DNA of 64,000 bases from Sporosarcina cascadiensis (GTDB taxonomy: Bacteria > Bacillota > Bacilli > Bacillales_A > Planococcaceae): assembly GCF_009650995.1 (NCBI RefSeq), contig NZ_WHVV01000002.1:212208-276207 (forward strand), in the 5' to 3' direction. The notes beneath the pieces were generated by a model that worked only from the letters and a program-made list of their open reading frames with translations, was not told the DNA's origin and made no database searches. The position numbers were made by a program, and so were the translations under genes. Shown here piece after piece: positions 54,455 through 64,000 of the stretch. Within the stretch, counting starts at the first letter, position 1. Every line of letters starts with the position of its first letter.

Positions 54455-55699
54455 ATGAGAAATTATAAGAAGTCGTTATTCTACGTTGTCTTTCTAATTA
54501 TTGTCTCTTCTATATTAACGGCATGTGGTGACGATGGCTCATCGAAAGCGGAAGGAGACACTATTAAGTTAGGTGTATTAGAAGACCGGTCAGGAGATTT
54601 TGCACTTGTCGGAATTCAAAAATCCCATGCTGTCGAGTTGGCTGTTGAAGAAATCAATGATAATGGCGGGTTGTTAGGTAAACAAATCGAGATAGTAGCT
54701 CCAGACACACAGTCGGATGATAAACGTTTTCAGGAAATGGCCAGAAAGCTAATTTTAAAAGATAAAGTAGATGTAATAATGGGCGCATTTTCAAGTGCCT
54801 CAAGAGAAGCAATCCGTCCAATTATGGAAGAGAATAAGATGCTGTATTTTTATAATAATCAATATGAAGGCGGAGTAGCAAGTAAGTATACGTTTCCTAC
54901 AGGGGCAGTACCTGAACACCAGGTTATGACAGTGATGGAGTATATGATTGAAAATTACGGTTCGAATGTGTATACGATTGCCGCAGATTATAACTTCGGA
55001 CAGATAACTGCTGATTGGGTTCGGATGGCTGCGGAAGATCTCGGCGGAAAAATTGTAGGCGAAGAGTTTATCCCGCTGGGTGAATCCCAATTTAACAGTA
55101 GTATCAATAAAATTCAAAAGGCGAAACCTGATTTTCTAATTGTGCTATTGACCGGTGAAAAACAATCATCATTCTATGAACAGTGGAATACGCAGGGAAT
55201 CAAAGACTTGCCGATGGCCACCACGATCAATATGGCGCAGCAATATGAGCATATACGGTCCGAAGCACCTGCATTAGCTCATATGCATGTCGCCGCACCT
55301 TTCATGGAGGAAATGGATACACCTGAAGCAAAAGAATTTGTGGAAAAGTTTCGTAAAAAGTTCCCTGACGATGACTATGTTGGTATGGAAGCAGAAGCTC
55401 AGTATACAGGAGTCAACTTATGGGCGAAAGCAGTGGAACAGGCTGGCACGACTGATGTAGATAAAGTGATTGCTGAACTGGAAAATGGTCTGAGCTGGGA
55501 GGCGCCTTCTGGAAAAGTAACCATTGATCCGAAATCCCACCATGCAGTTAAGGATGTCTACTTGTTTTATGCGGATGAAAACCATAAGATCAGCACCTTG
55601 TATAAGTGGGATCAGGTGGAGCCGTTCTGGCTACATGAAGAAAAAGGTATTGACTTAACGCAGGATTCTCCGAATCAGCAATATACTCCAATTGATTAG
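54455..55699 (+). CDS. ABC importer substrate-binding lipoprotein (branched-chain/amide type)
   Basis: This 414-residue protein has a lipoprotein signal with lipobox LTAC at about residues 19-22, so it is anchored outside the membrane. The rest is a type I periplasmic-binding fold (Peripla_BP_6-like), with IKLGVLEDRSGDFALVG at the start of the fold and a typical A-E-A-Q-Y-TG stretch near residue 310. AAAAGGAGG precedes the ATG at 54455. It opens an operon with two permeases, two ATPases, an amidase and a glycerate kinase. The cargo is probably an amide, urea or amino acid, and the amidase favours an amide. Confidence 0.88.
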   Translation: MRNYKKSLFYVVFLIIVSSILTACGDDGSSKAEGDTIKLGVLEDRSGDFALVGIQKSHAVELAVEEINDNGGLLGKQIEIVAPDTQSDDKRFQEMARKLILKDKVDVIMGAFSSASREAIRPIMEENKMLYFYNNQYEGGVASKYTFPTGAVPEHQVMTVMEYMIENYGSNVYTIAADYNFGQITADWVRMAAEDLGGKIVGEEFIPLGESQFNSSINKIQKAKPDFLIVLLTGEKQSSFYEQWNTQGIKDLPMATTINMAQQYEHIRSEAPALAHMHVAAPFMEEMDTPEAKEFVEKFRKKFPDDDYVGMEAEAQYTGVNLWAKAVEQAGTTDVDKVIAELENGLSWEAPSGKVTIDPKSHHAVKDVYLFYADENHKISTLYKWDQVEPFWLHEEKGIDLTQDSPNQQYTPID

Positions 55700-55769
55700 T
55701 ATCATTTAAGAGCCGGGAGGATTAATCTCCTCCTCTATTTTCGAACATCTATATTTAAAATGATGGGAG

Positions 55770-56672
55770 TTGACGACTATCATATTCCTAGAAAACGCTT
55801 TTAATGCAATTTACCAGTTTATGGACAGCTTTTCATTCTTGATTTTATCTGCAATAGGGCTGGCTATCATATTTGGAATGATGGGGGTCATTAATCTAGC
55901 ACATGGTGAGTTTATTATGCTCGGCGCCTACATTACGACACTCTCCTGTTTGGCCGGAGTCCCTATACCTATCGCGATTATATTAGGATCTATAGGTGTA
56001 GGGATATTTGGATTTATTGTTGACAAACTAATCATCCGACATCTATATGGTAGACCTCAAGATTCCGTAGTTGCGACTTGGGGCATCAGTTTAATAATGG
56101 GTCAAGGAATGTTGATCTTGATGGGCCCTTCATTGCAAGGTCCCTCCACACCGCTTGGTTCCTTTTCAGTCGGGGGTATCAATTATTCATTATACCGCTT
56201 AATCTTGACTATTATTGCTTGCTTACTAGTTGTGCTTTTATATTGGGTGTTTATGCATACGAAGTTCGGATTACGATCCAGGGCGACTATGCAAAACGAA
56301 GAGATTGCCAGAAGTCTGGGTACCAATACAAGTCAAATGTATACGCTTACTTTTGTGGTTGGATCAATGTTTGCCGGATTAACTGGCGGGTTGTTTTCGT
56401 TCACGATGACCATCGGACCAACTTTCGGTACAGGATTCTTAATGGAGAGTTTTGTAACGGTGATTGTCGGGGGAGCGAACCCTCTCATCGGAACCGTTAT
56501 GTCGGGAGGAACATTAGGCATCGTGCATAGTGCTCTTTCCTATATATTTGGGACATTCATAGGAAGAGTGGGATTGTTGGTAGCGGCCATAATATTTATC
56601 AGACTATGGCCGACCGGTTTTTCGGGACTGTTGGAGAAAAAAATATTGAGGGTGAAAAAAACAAATGGATAA
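55770..56672 (+). CDS. ABC permease, LivH/UrtB type
   Basis: This 300-residue permease has about eight hydrophobic segments and the motif MGVINLAHGEF near residue 38, typical of branched-chain amino acid and urea importers. An EAA-like loop (EEIARSLGTN) lies near 175. The start is probably TTG at 55770, because the matching N-terminus needs it, although the preceding GGGAG is very close. A later ATG at 55821 would remove part of the first helix. It overlaps the next gene by 8 bases. Confidence 0.82.
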   Translation: MTTIIFLENAFNAIYQFMDSFSFLILSAIGLAIIFGMMGVINLAHGEFIMLGAYITTLSCLAGVPIPIAIILGSIGVGIFGFIVDKLIIRHLYGRPQDSVVATWGISLIMGQGMLILMGPSLQGPSTPLGSFSVGGINYSLYRLILTIIACLLVVLLYWVFMHTKFGLRSRATMQNEEIARSLGTNTSQMYTLTFVVGSMFAGLTGGLFSFTMTIGPTFGTGFLMESFVTVIVGGANPLIGTVMSGGTLGIVHSALSYIFGTFIGRVGLLVAAIIFIRLWPTGFSGLLEKKILRVKKTNG

Positions 56673-57732
56673 TTTGAAAAATTTCAAAAAAATCGACTCC
56701 GAGAAGATTACTATGCTTGTACTTTGTATCGTATTTCTTCTTTTTCCCCTTATCGCTTCCGCATATGATGTCTTAAATATGTCTTATTTTTTCTCAATGG
56801 TGTTCTTGTCCATGAGCTTATGGCTTATTTGGGGATTAACAGGAATCTTCAGTTTTGGCCAGACCGCTTTCTTTGGAGTGGGGGCCTATGCCTATGCAAT
56901 GATCAGTATGAATTTTAATAATAACACGATGACTATTGTCGCCTTAGTGGGAGCTCTGGTTATTGCCTGGATACTTGCTTTACTTTTGGGATATTTCATG
57001 TTTTACGGCGGAGTGAATGATGTATTCGTTGGATTGATTACCTTATGTGTAACGCTTGTAATGGCAACCTTTTTAGCGCAATCTGCTGGTTCCCAATGGA
57101 AAATAGGAAGTGTGCTGCTGGGAGGAGACAATGGAATCAATAATATCCCACCACTTTCTATAGAAATAGGCAGCATACAGTTTTCTTTAGTAGGTACTTA
57201 TCAATACTATTTTATAATACTAGTCTTAATAGGATTTTACCTATTTTTAAGGAAGATGCAACATGGAAAAATGGGATATAGCTTTGTAGCAATCCGAGAA
57301 AACAGGGAAAGAAGCCAATTGCTCGGATATAATATCTCTCTTCTACAAACATTGTCATTTTCATTCGGGGGCGTCCTCGCTGCTTTCAGTGGAGTGTTAT
57401 ATGTTACTTGGGGCGGCTATATATCTCCTTCTGCCATGGGAATATCAGCAGCTGCACTTCCAGTTGTACTAGTGGCGGCAGCTGGCCGGAATAATCTTTC
57501 AGGTGTCATGATATTTACTGTTTTGTATTACTTTCTTTCACAAAAGCTGTCGGTCAGTGGAAGTGAGTATGCACTGGTAATATTGGGCTTCATCTTGATT
57601 ATGGTGATATTAATTGTTCCGAAGGGGATCGTAGTAACAATTTTCAATGCGCTGGACCGATTATTTTCTTCGAGAAGGAGACGAGATGCTAATGACACAG
57701 CAAGCGATACTAAGCAGGCAGGAACTTACTGA
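56665..57732 (+). CDS. ABC permease, LivM/UrtC type
   Basis: This 355-residue permease has about nine hydrophobic segments and the motif FSFGQTAFFGVGAYAYA near residue 70. The loop IRENRERSQLLGYNISLLQTLSF near residue 210 contacts the ATPases. It overlaps the LivH-type gene before it and the ATPase gene after it, so the operon is tightly coupled. It forms the second half of the channel. Confidence 0.86.
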   Translation: MDNLKNFKKIDSEKITMLVLCIVFLLFPLIASAYDVLNMSYFFSMVFLSMSLWLIWGLTGIFSFGQTAFFGVGAYAYAMISMNFNNNTMTIVALVGALVIAWILALLLGYFMFYGGVNDVFVGLITLCVTLVMATFLAQSAGSQWKIGSVLLGGDNGINNIPPLSIEIGSIQFSLVGTYQYYFIILVLIGFYLFLRKMQHGKMGYSFVAIRENRERSQLLGYNISLLQTLSFSFGGVLAAFSGVLYVTWGGYISPSAMGISAAALPVVLVAAAGRNNLSGVMIFTVLYYFLSQKLSVSGSEYALVILGFILIMVILIVPKGIVVTIFNALDRLFSSRRRRDANDTASDTKQAGTY

Positions 57733-58465
57733 TGCATCAGACGCATTGATAGAATTAAGCCAGGTAACGAGGGACTTTGGCGGTTTACGGGCGGTGGATC
57801 ACGTAGACCTGACTATTAGACGGGGAGAGCTGCGTGGACTGATCGGCCCCAATGGTGCTGGGAAGAGTACAGTATTCAAATTGATTATGGGAATACACTC
57901 CCTCACCTCAGGAAAAATTCTCTTTAATGGCACTGATATCTCCGAAATGCCTACATGGCAGCGTGCTCGGCTAGGGATCGGTATTAAAATGCAAATTCCA
58001 TGTGTGTACGGAGAGTTAACAGGTTATGAAAATATGCGGATTGCAGCCCAAAACTATATGAAGAATAACGAAATAAAAGGTGAAATAGAAAGAATTGTCG
58101 AACTGATCGGCATAGAACATCTTTTGCTACAGGAAGTAAACAATCTATCACATGGACAGCAACAATGGCTGGAAATAGCCATGACGTTATTGTCAAATCC
58201 TGACTTACTATTGCTTGATGAGCCCGTTGCTGGTATGGGGCCGGAAGAAACAGCTTTTACAGCCGAGATTATTAAGCGTCTTAATGAAAACGGATTTTCA
58301 ATTATATTTATCGATCATGACATGGAGTTTGTTCGACAAATCTCAAAGAAAGTTACAGTATTGCACCAGGGAGCAACTTTCGCAGAAGGAAATATAAATG
58401 AGATTGAATCCAATAAAGAAGTGATTGAAATTTATTTAGGCTCAGATAGTTCGGAAGGGACGTGA
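57686..58465 (+). CDS. ABC ATPase, LivG/UrtD type
   Basis: This 259-residue ATPase powers the importer. Motifs are Walker A GPNGAGKST near residue 55, the signature LSHGQQQWLEIA near 150, and Walker B LLLLDEPVAGMG near 175, with the D-loop and H-switch (FIDHD) after it. AAGGAG lies five bases before the ATG at 57686; an earlier in-frame start at 57647 has no site. It overlaps the end of the permease gene by 47 bases. Confidence 0.87.
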   Translation: MLMTQQAILSRQELTDASDALIELSQVTRDFGGLRAVDHVDLTIRRGELRGLIGPNGAGKSTVFKLIMGIHSLTSGKILFNGTDISEMPTWQRARLGIGIKMQIPCVYGELTGYENMRIAAQNYMKNNEIKGEIERIVELIGIEHLLLQEVNNLSHGQQQWLEIAMTLLSNPDLLLLDEPVAGMGPEETAFTAEIIKRLNENGFSIIFIDHDMEFVRQISKKVTVLHQGATFAEGNINEIESNKEVIEIYLGSDSSEGT

Positions 58466-58469
58466 TCAG

Positions 58470-59165
58470 GTGCTTGACATTCGGAATTTCACAACAGGAT
58501 ATAACAAAATAATAGTTATCAGAGACATTTCAATTCAAGTGGAAAAGGGCAAAGTGGTCTCCATAATAGGACGAAATGGAGTAGGTAAAAGCACATTGAT
58601 GAAGGGAGTGATGGGGCTGTTACCTTCAAGTTCAGGTGAAATTCATTTTAACAATCAGGATATTACGAAACTGAAAACTCACTCCCGGGCCCGGCTTGGT
58701 ATAGGTTACGTACCTCAAGGCCATGGTGTTTTCCCTAATTTAACCGTTGAAGAGAATTTACGAATGGGTGAGTCTATTAACGTAAAAAAGAAAAACAATG
58801 ATTTTGATGTAATTTACAACTATTTCCCACGGATAAAAGAGCGTTTACATCAAAAGGCGGGGACGTTAAGCGGCGGAGAACGCGCCCAACTTTCGATTGG
58901 AAGAGCACTAATTGGTACACCAGATTTATTGATACTGGATGAACCTTCAGAAGGAATACAACCAAATATTATTCAAAGTATTGGAGAAATCATCAGGCAA
59001 ATCAATAAAGACTTAGGGTTAACCGTCCTCCTTGTGGAACAACATTTTGGATTAATTAAAAGCTTGGCCGATACTTGTTATGCAATTGATAAAGGAAGAA
59101 TTATTGGTGAACATACATCGGATGACCTGTCATCCGAGATAATCCAAAAATACCTAACAGTATAA
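58470..59165 (+). CDS. ABC ATPase, LivF/UrtE type
   Basis: This 231-residue ATPase pairs with the LivG-type subunit. Walker A is GRNGVGKST near residue 33, the signature LSGGERAQLSIG near 135, and Walker B LLILDEPSEGIQPNI near 153. That last form is close to that of UrtE-type subunits, which would fit a urea- or amide-type cargo. The start is GTG at 58470, four bases after the previous gene. Confidence 0.87.
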   Translation: MLDIRNFTTGYNKIIVIRDISIQVEKGKVVSIIGRNGVGKSTLMKGVMGLLPSSSGEIHFNNQDITKLKTHSRARLGIGYVPQGHGVFPNLTVEENLRMGESINVKKKNNDFDVIYNYFPRIKERLHQKAGTLSGGERAQLSIGRALIGTPDLLILDEPSEGIQPNIIQSIGEIIRQINKDLGLTVLLVEQHFGLIKSLADTCYAIDKGRIIGEHTSDDLSSEIIQKYLTV

Positions 59166-59220
59166 TTTTAATACATTACTATTTAGTCTCATTTAGAGAA
59201 GAGAACAGGAGTGATAAGAA

Positions 59221-60138
59221 GTGAAAATTATAAAACAGCCCGGTAAACATAGCTATGTATTCAGCCGTTATCTAGAACCGATTGCAAGTGTAAAACCAGG
59301 CGAGGAAGTTGTGATTTATACTGAAGATGCCTTTGAGAACCAAATTACAAAAGAAACAGATATCCCATCTGAAATCTTAGGGAAATATTTAAACCCGCAA
59401 ACTGGCCCAATCTATATTGAGGGAGCTGAACCGGGCGATACACTCATCGTTCATATTATTGATATAGAGCCGACAAGGGATTGGGCTGTCAGTATTTTAA
59501 ATCCATACTTCGGGGGATTGACTGCCACTTCAATGACAAAAATGCTACATGAACCATTACCTGAGAAAGTCTGGATCTATCAGCTGAGTGACGGCATGCT
59601 GGTAAACAATACACAGCTGAGTTTTCCGTGGAAACCATTTATGGGTACAATGGGAACGGCACCGGACTTAGAAGCTGTGTCTGCCCTGACGCCTGGTCAA
59701 CATGGCGGTAATATGGATGTGCCGGATACCAAACCAGGTAATTCCGTTCATTTACCTGTTAACGTAGAAGGGGCTTATTTCTACACAGGTGACTGCCATG
59801 CCGCGCAAGGGGAAGGGGAATTATGCGGTGTTGCTTTGGAAGTTACAGGTAAGGTGACAATGAAATTTGAACTCATTAAAGGAAAGTCCCTTGAATGGCC
59901 GCGTATCGAAAGTCCGACTGAATTAATGGCGGTGGGAAGTGCCAGGCCAATGGAGGATGCTGCCCGAATAGCATACGGTGAATTGATAGATTGGATGATC
60001 GAACTTGGCTGGGATAAGTTAGAGGCATATCAAGCGTTGACACAGATAGGAAAACTATATGTAGGAAACATGGTTGACACAAATTATTCTCTTGTAGCAA
60101 AGATAGAAAAGAAATATGCACTGATTGATAAAAATTGA
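59221..60138 (+). CDS. Acetamidase/formamidase family amidase
   Basis: This 305-residue enzyme releases ammonia from formamide, acetamide or similar short amides. Family motifs are EGAEPGDTLIVHI near 70, HGGNMD near 162, and GDCHAAQGEGE near 195, which supply metal-binding residues. The start is GTG at 59221, with GGAG upstream. It follows an importer whose subunits resemble amide/urea systems, so uptake and cleavage of a small amide is likely. The exact substrate is not shown. Confidence 0.88.
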   Translation: MKIIKQPGKHSYVFSRYLEPIASVKPGEEVVIYTEDAFENQITKETDIPSEILGKYLNPQTGPIYIEGAEPGDTLIVHIIDIEPTRDWAVSILNPYFGGLTATSMTKMLHEPLPEKVWIYQLSDGMLVNNTQLSFPWKPFMGTMGTAPDLEAVSALTPGQHGGNMDVPDTKPGNSVHLPVNVEGAYFYTGDCHAAQGEGELCGVALEVTGKVTMKFELIKGKSLEWPRIESPTELMAVGSARPMEDAARIAYGELIDWMIELGWDKLEAYQALTQIGKLYVGNMVDTNYSLVAKIEKKYALIDKN

Positions 60139-60168
60139 ACAAGAGAGGGAGTGGACAGGAGGTATGTC

Positions 60169-61341
60169 ATGAGGATTTTAGTATCTCCAGATTCATTTAA
60201 GGGCAGCGAGTCCGCTAAATCTATTGGTGAAATTATTAGTTCAGCCATTAAAACCGAGATACCCCATGCTATTATTGATGTAACTCCAATGGCAGATGGT
60301 GGTGAAGGTACAATTGATGCTTTACTACATGCAACCAAAGGAAAGAAACTAGCTTTAACAGTTACTGGCCCCCTGGGAGGGAAAATAAAGACTCATTACG
60401 GTCTTTTAGAAGAATCCCAAACAGCGGTTATTGAAGTAGCTTCATTTGTAGGTTTTACTGCAGTGTCTGAAGAGAGACGAAACCCACTTAGATATACGAC
60501 CCTCGGAATTGGAGAATGCATCGAAAATGCTTTAGAAGCAGGCTACAGGAAATTCATATTTTGTCTGGGTGGGAGTGCAACGAATGACGGCGGTTTTGGA
60601 ATGCTTCTAGGAATAGGCGTCTCCTTTAAAGATCGGCATGGTACCAGGCTGGAACCATACCCACACAACTTGTCTAAGATTCACGATGTCGACTACAGTG
60701 GTGTAGATCCTCGTATATGGGATACAGAGATACGGATAGCGAGTGATGTGAAGAATCCTTTATGTGGTAAAAGTGGAGCGACATACATTTTTGGACCCCA
60801 AAAGGGTGTGAAATCAACCGACTTGGCAGTAATGGATCAGACCTTGAAGGATTACGCTGATAAGATTGAATGCCATTTGGGAAAACAGTTTTCTGACATT
60901 CCAGGGGCAGGAGCGGCTGGAGGGCTGGGCTTTGCACTACTTACAATCGGCGCGAAAATGGAGTCTGGTGCAGAATTAATTGCAAATAGCATTAATTTGG
61001 AGGCTAAAATCCTGAATAGTGACTGGGTAATAACAGGTGAAGGACGCACCGATCACCAAACATTACAAGGGAAATTGCCTTATGTAATTGCCAAAATGGC
61101 AAGAAGGCATAAAAAGCCTACAATTTTAATTTCAGGCTCCATCGAAAGTAATTTATATGATCTGTATGAAGTTTTTGAGAGCATGCATGCAATTGCAAAT
61201 GGGCCGCTGACATTGAAAGAATCAATAGAACATACCCAGGAACTTTTGTATCACCGAGTTCGGAATATCGCTCGGTTGTTGAAGTATACCGACCTGGAAG
61301 GAATGGGTAGAAATTCAAAAGTTATTAAACCTGCAAAGTAG
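60169..61341 (+). CDS. garK: Glycerate kinase, GarK/GlxK family
   Basis: This 390-residue enzyme phosphorylates glycerate, probably to 2-phosphoglycerate. It shows SPDSFKGSESA near residue 6, TPMADGGEGT near 42, GGSATNDGGFGML near 131, and GAGAAGGLG near 248, all family hallmarks. GGAGG lies eight bases before the ATG at 60169; an earlier in-frame ATG at 60151 lies before that site. It ends the operon, with a strong terminator after it. A CdaR-type regulator at the head of the cluster is the usual partner. Why it is joined to an amide importer is not obvious. Confidence 0.88.
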   Translation: MRILVSPDSFKGSESAKSIGEIISSAIKTEIPHAIIDVTPMADGGEGTIDALLHATKGKKLALTVTGPLGGKIKTHYGLLEESQTAVIEVASFVGFTAVSEERRNPLRYTTLGIGECIENALEAGYRKFIFCLGGSATNDGGFGMLLGIGVSFKDRHGTRLEPYPHNLSKIHDVDYSGVDPRIWDTEIRIASDVKNPLCGKSGATYIFGPQKGVKSTDLAVMDQTLKDYADKIECHLGKQFSDIPGAGAAGGLGFALLTIGAKMESGAELIANSINLEAKILNSDWVITGEGRTDHQTLQGKLPYVIAKMARRHKKPTILISGSIESNLYDLYEVFESMHAIANGPLTLKESIEHTQELLYHRVRNIARLLKYTDLEGMGRNSKVIKPAK

Positions 61342-61354
61342 AAGGGAGAACGAA

Positions 61355-61386
61355 CAAAAAAAGCCTGGATTTTTTCAGGCTTTTTT
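61355..61386 (+). terminator. Intrinsic terminator after garK
   Basis: AAAAAAGCCTG pairs with CAGGCTTTTTT over a T-rich loop. Confidence 0.85.
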
Positions 61387-62318
61387 GTATGCGTGTTAAA
61401 ATAGTTACCAGGTCTCCATACAAAAGAATTCTGTTAGGCATGGTGCGAAGGTTATGGAGAAACTTGCACAATGCAAGCTTGTGGCTTCCTGCAGTTCTTG
61501 GGAGAAAACATTGTGGCTCTAGCACGTAAGCTTTTCGTTTCGTGAAACTGTGCGTATAAGAGTATGTTCATAAATGAAGTCTTATGCGGCTTCTTGGTAT
61601 ATTGATAAAGGCAATGGAGCTAAAACTGTCCCATACAAGCGAGATATTTTAGCGACCAAAACCAGCTTGCTCAATTAAAAATAGAGATCTGTTCCCAAAC
61701 AATTAGTGTAACCGAGTACATTAATTCAGTAGTCACTTTTCACAATAAATCAGCCAAGAACAGAGAAGTTTTTTCATAGCTTTGCACATTATTATGGGAT
61801 ATGTAAAAACTTTATCATTATAATACAGCAGACTTATCGACAAAAAAATTCCCCCAGAAAGGGGCTTTATGAATTCACCTAATACGATACCTGCTACACC
61901 CAATACAAGAATCGCAATTACTTCAGGCAAGTTGCCTATAAACATACTAAACATAATAAGAAAGTACCAGGTACACAAACAATTCAGACACTAGTCTGAC
62001 AACTTAGCGTGATAAGAAGAGGGGCTGTCCAGAAAGTCAGTAATAACTGATTTTCTGTGATAGTTTTTTCTCATGGAGGAAACATTGTTCTAATTGGCAG
62101 GGATGTCTACACTGAATCCGCGCTATAAAGAAGGTATCAGGTAGACACACAATTAGAATTGCTGAAATCATGAATGCAGCCCGCGCTCGTTTTACAAGTT
62201 GAACAATAGAATAGATGTAGATAGAAATTCTATATTAAAAGTCCTGTGAAATTTGAAGGCGTTAGTGTAATATTAATGGTTAAAGAACAAAAAAATGGAA
62301 TTGAGGAGGAGATAAGAC
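61387..62318. other. Gene-free region with possible insertion-sequence end
   Basis: No convincing gene is seen in about 930 bases. At about 62022-62060 GGGGCTGTCCAGAAAGTCAG resembles the terminal repeat of IS1182-type elements, followed by a small hairpin. A leftward hydrophobic reading at 61733-61978 has no ribosome site. Confidence 0.4.
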
Positions 62319-64000
62319 ATGGGGAAACTTTTTAGCAAGTTATCAATAATTTTTTCAGCAATCCTGTTATTTGCGGTCCTAGTTCCGTTCAATGTTTTGG
62401 CGGAAACGCATTCAGAAACAGGGCAATACTTCTACACAGAAACCATATCACCGCTATATGATGATGCAAAAACATTTTCAGAAGGGTTGGCTGCAGTTGG
62501 AAAAAATGGAAAATGGGGTTACATAAACGAAGCAGGAGAAACAGTAATTGACTTTCAATATGATCGCGCACACAGTTTTTCAGAAGGAAAAGCGATTGTG
62601 GAGAAACATGTAGGTGACGGAGATTACGTTCAACGTTTTTATTACATTATAACGCCGGACAATAACACTACAAGCGTCAAATATGGAGAGAGCGATTTCT
62701 ACACTCTCAATGGGTACTTTAAAGAGTATGGCGGACCTCTGGATGAGATGTATGACACCGTCTTTTATAACGGATATGTTATGCTACCTGCAGATTCACC
62801 CACCGGTACATTTATTTTTGATAAATACGGCGAGGCGTATGATGCAGCCTCTTACCTTCCGACAGAAGGAACTTTGGCAAAATACGATCATTACTCGGAT
62901 ATAAATTCAGAAGAATACGAAATGTTATATGATGAAATAGAATTTATAGGTGCTGCGCCGTTTAATCAGGGAATGGCACCTGTTGCCTTTACAGATCCGA
63001 ATAATAAAAATAATCATTATTGGACATTTCTAACGAAAGACAGAACACTATGGTCAGGTCCTAAGTTTTACTACTTTTTCGTAAAAGATCCATTTGGGTC
63101 ATATCAGGTATTTAATGATAATTCATTAGCCAGCATTATGAATGCAGAGGGAAAATTTGGAGCTGTCAATATGGAAGGAAAAACCGTAATTCCTTTTCAG
63201 TATGAGCAATTAAGGGTGTTTAACGAAGGCGTTGCGGGATTTTTACAAAACAATAAGTTTGGTTTTATTGATATAAACGGTAATGAAGTGATTAAACCGC
63301 AATTCGATGATGTGTCGTTGTTTGAGAATGGTCTGGCTGTTGTACGCCAAGGCAGTATGGCATATGTGATTGACAAGAAGGGAAATAAAATTAAAGGTTC
63401 GGAAAATATCCCGCCGAGTTCGTATTTCTTTGAAAGTAAATCCGATGGAAATAATGAAATTGGTAATATGACGGTCAGTCCAGGCAAATATATTCTTACA
63501 ACCAGCCATGAGAAATTCGGGTTTGCAAAAATCAACTCTGGCGGGGAAGTTATAAATGTAACGGGAATAAGTCTGAATAACCCCAAACTGGAGATGGAGA
63601 TAGGAAAAACAGCAGCACTGGCAGCAACAGTTTCTCCAGTTGATGCGACAAATAAAAAAGTAATCTGGTCGAGTAGTAATGAAGAAGTGGCTACAGTGGA
63701 TGCATCCGGTAATGTGGCAGCTAAATCAAAAGGAAAAGCGAACATAACAGTTACAACAGAAGATGGGGAATATACAGCTGTCAGTGAAGTAACGGTCAAA
63801 GAATCCTCAACTGTCACTGATCCCTATGAAGGTTACAAAGTGTGGGATACATCACTTAAAAACAATTCAGCGAGCCATAGCTGGAGAATAAAGTTAAATA
63901 TGAATGTTAACGAAAGTACGGTGGATAGCCGGAGTGTATTTATTCTCGACAAGAACTATAAGAAAATTAATTTTGTTAATCCGCGAGTCGAAAATATCGG
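62319..64000 (+). CDS. Secreted WG-repeat and Big_2 surface protein, C-terminus beyond window
   Basis: The gene starts at the ATG at 62319 behind GAGGAGGAG and stays open for 560 codons to the window edge. A signal peptide (about 1-27, ends VLA-E) is followed by WG-type repeats: KWGYINEAGETVI near 67, KFGAVNMEGKTVI near 280 and KFGFIDINGNEVI near 313. A Big_2 Ig-like domain lies at about 410-497 (VTGISLNNPKLEM, VIWSSSNEEVATVD, GKANITVTT), then the start of an SbsA/Big_5-type domain. It is probably a surface or secreted protein; WG repeats have no known common activity. Confidence 0.75.
   Translation, partial: MGKLFSKLSIIFSAILLFAVLVPFNVLAETHSETGQYFYTETISPLYDDAKTFSEGLAAVGKNGKWGYINEAGETVIDFQYDRAHSFSEGKAIVEKHVGDGDYVQRFYYIITPDNNTTSVKYGESDFYTLNGYFKEYGGPLDEMYDTVFYNGYVMLPADSPTGTFIFDKYGEAYDAASYLPTEGTLAKYDHYSDINSEEYEMLYDEIEFIGAAPFNQGMAPVAFTDPNNKNNHYWTFLTKDRTLWSGPKFYYFFVKDPFGSYQVFNDNSLASIMNAEGKFGAVNMEGKTVIPFQYEQLRVFNEGVAGFLQNNKFGFIDINGNEVIKPQFDDVSLFENGLAVVRQGSMAYVIDKKGNKIKGSENIPPSSYFFESKSDGNNEIGNMTVSPGKYILTTSHEKFGFAKINSGGEVINVTGISLNNPKLEMEIGKTAALAATVSPVDATNKKVIWSSSNEEVATVDASGNVAAKSKGKANITVTTEDGEYTAVSEVTVKESSTVTDPYEGYKVWDTSLKNNSASHSWRIKLNMNVNESTVDSRSVFILDKNYKKINFVNPRVENI

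Noticed and set aside
61733-61978. Leftward hydrophobic 81-codon frame
   Set aside because: No ribosome site and an AT-rich gene-free setting; hydrophobicity alone is expected from such composition.
1-64000. tRNA or rRNA genes
   Set aside because: I looked for cloverleaf and conserved rRNA segments by eye and saw none; the hairpin element at 6427-6536 lacks tRNA landmarks.

Overview
The window looks like a chromosomal segment of a Gram-positive, S-layer-bearing member of the Planococcaceae, Sporosarcina-like. The evidence is a Bacillus-type gene order (ywpF, ssbB, ywqA, ywqB), strong AGGAGG ribosome sites, several TTG and GTG starts, SLH-domain surface proteins and a ManNAc-based cell-wall polymer locus. 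The genus is inferred from gene content only.

Layout. (1) 1-5.9 kb: ywpF start, competence-type ssbB with a possible ComK site, a small coiled-coil gene, then the coupled pair ywqB-ywqA. (2) 5.9-8.9 kb: two copies of an imperfect palindromic repeat, a structured hairpin element, an IDEAL-domain gene, a 33-residue ORF, and a HicA-type toxin with a Phd/HicB-like antitoxin. (3) 8.9-17.8 kb: a Yip1-like/adaptor membrane pair, a NERD protein, an SLH-CAP protein, an S41 protease, and wecC-tagA for the wall polymer that anchors SLH proteins. (4) 18.2-24.8 kb: a strongly promoted SLH S-layer gene followed by a second large surface protein without SLH domains. (5) 24.8-45 kb: an accessory island with a group II intron remnant, staggered insertion-sequence tails, an intact DDE transposase, a resolvase-like protein lacking its serine, an XRE regulator, an operon of four tyrosine recombinases, a 5'-truncated S-layer gene, and nested IS21 copies. 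It ends near a small gene that encodes only an S-layer N-terminal module. (6) 46-61.4 kb: a transporter/deacetylase-family locus with a divergent LuxR regulator, remnants of IS66 and IS4 elements, a fifth tyrosine recombinase, and a catabolic cluster (CdaR regulator, branched-chain-type ABC importer, acetamidase/formamidase, glycerate kinase). (7) 62.3 kb to the end: a secreted WG-repeat/Big_2 protein that runs off the window.

Three observations stand out. First, five intergenic arrays each contain exactly seven copies of a 7-bp motif (consensus YGMTCAT, often TGATCAT) at an exact 21-bp period; four of them bracket the NERD gene. Second, the four-recombinase operon is a duplicated long/short pair, A1-B1-A2-B2, and A2 carries five tandem core-binding domains before a single catalytic domain. 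Third, the S-layer paralogs are split at one module boundary: a headless gene lies beside the recombinases and a head-only gene lies 5 kb further on. Together the second and third suggest, without proving, surface-protein cassette rearrangement or scarring by mobile elements.
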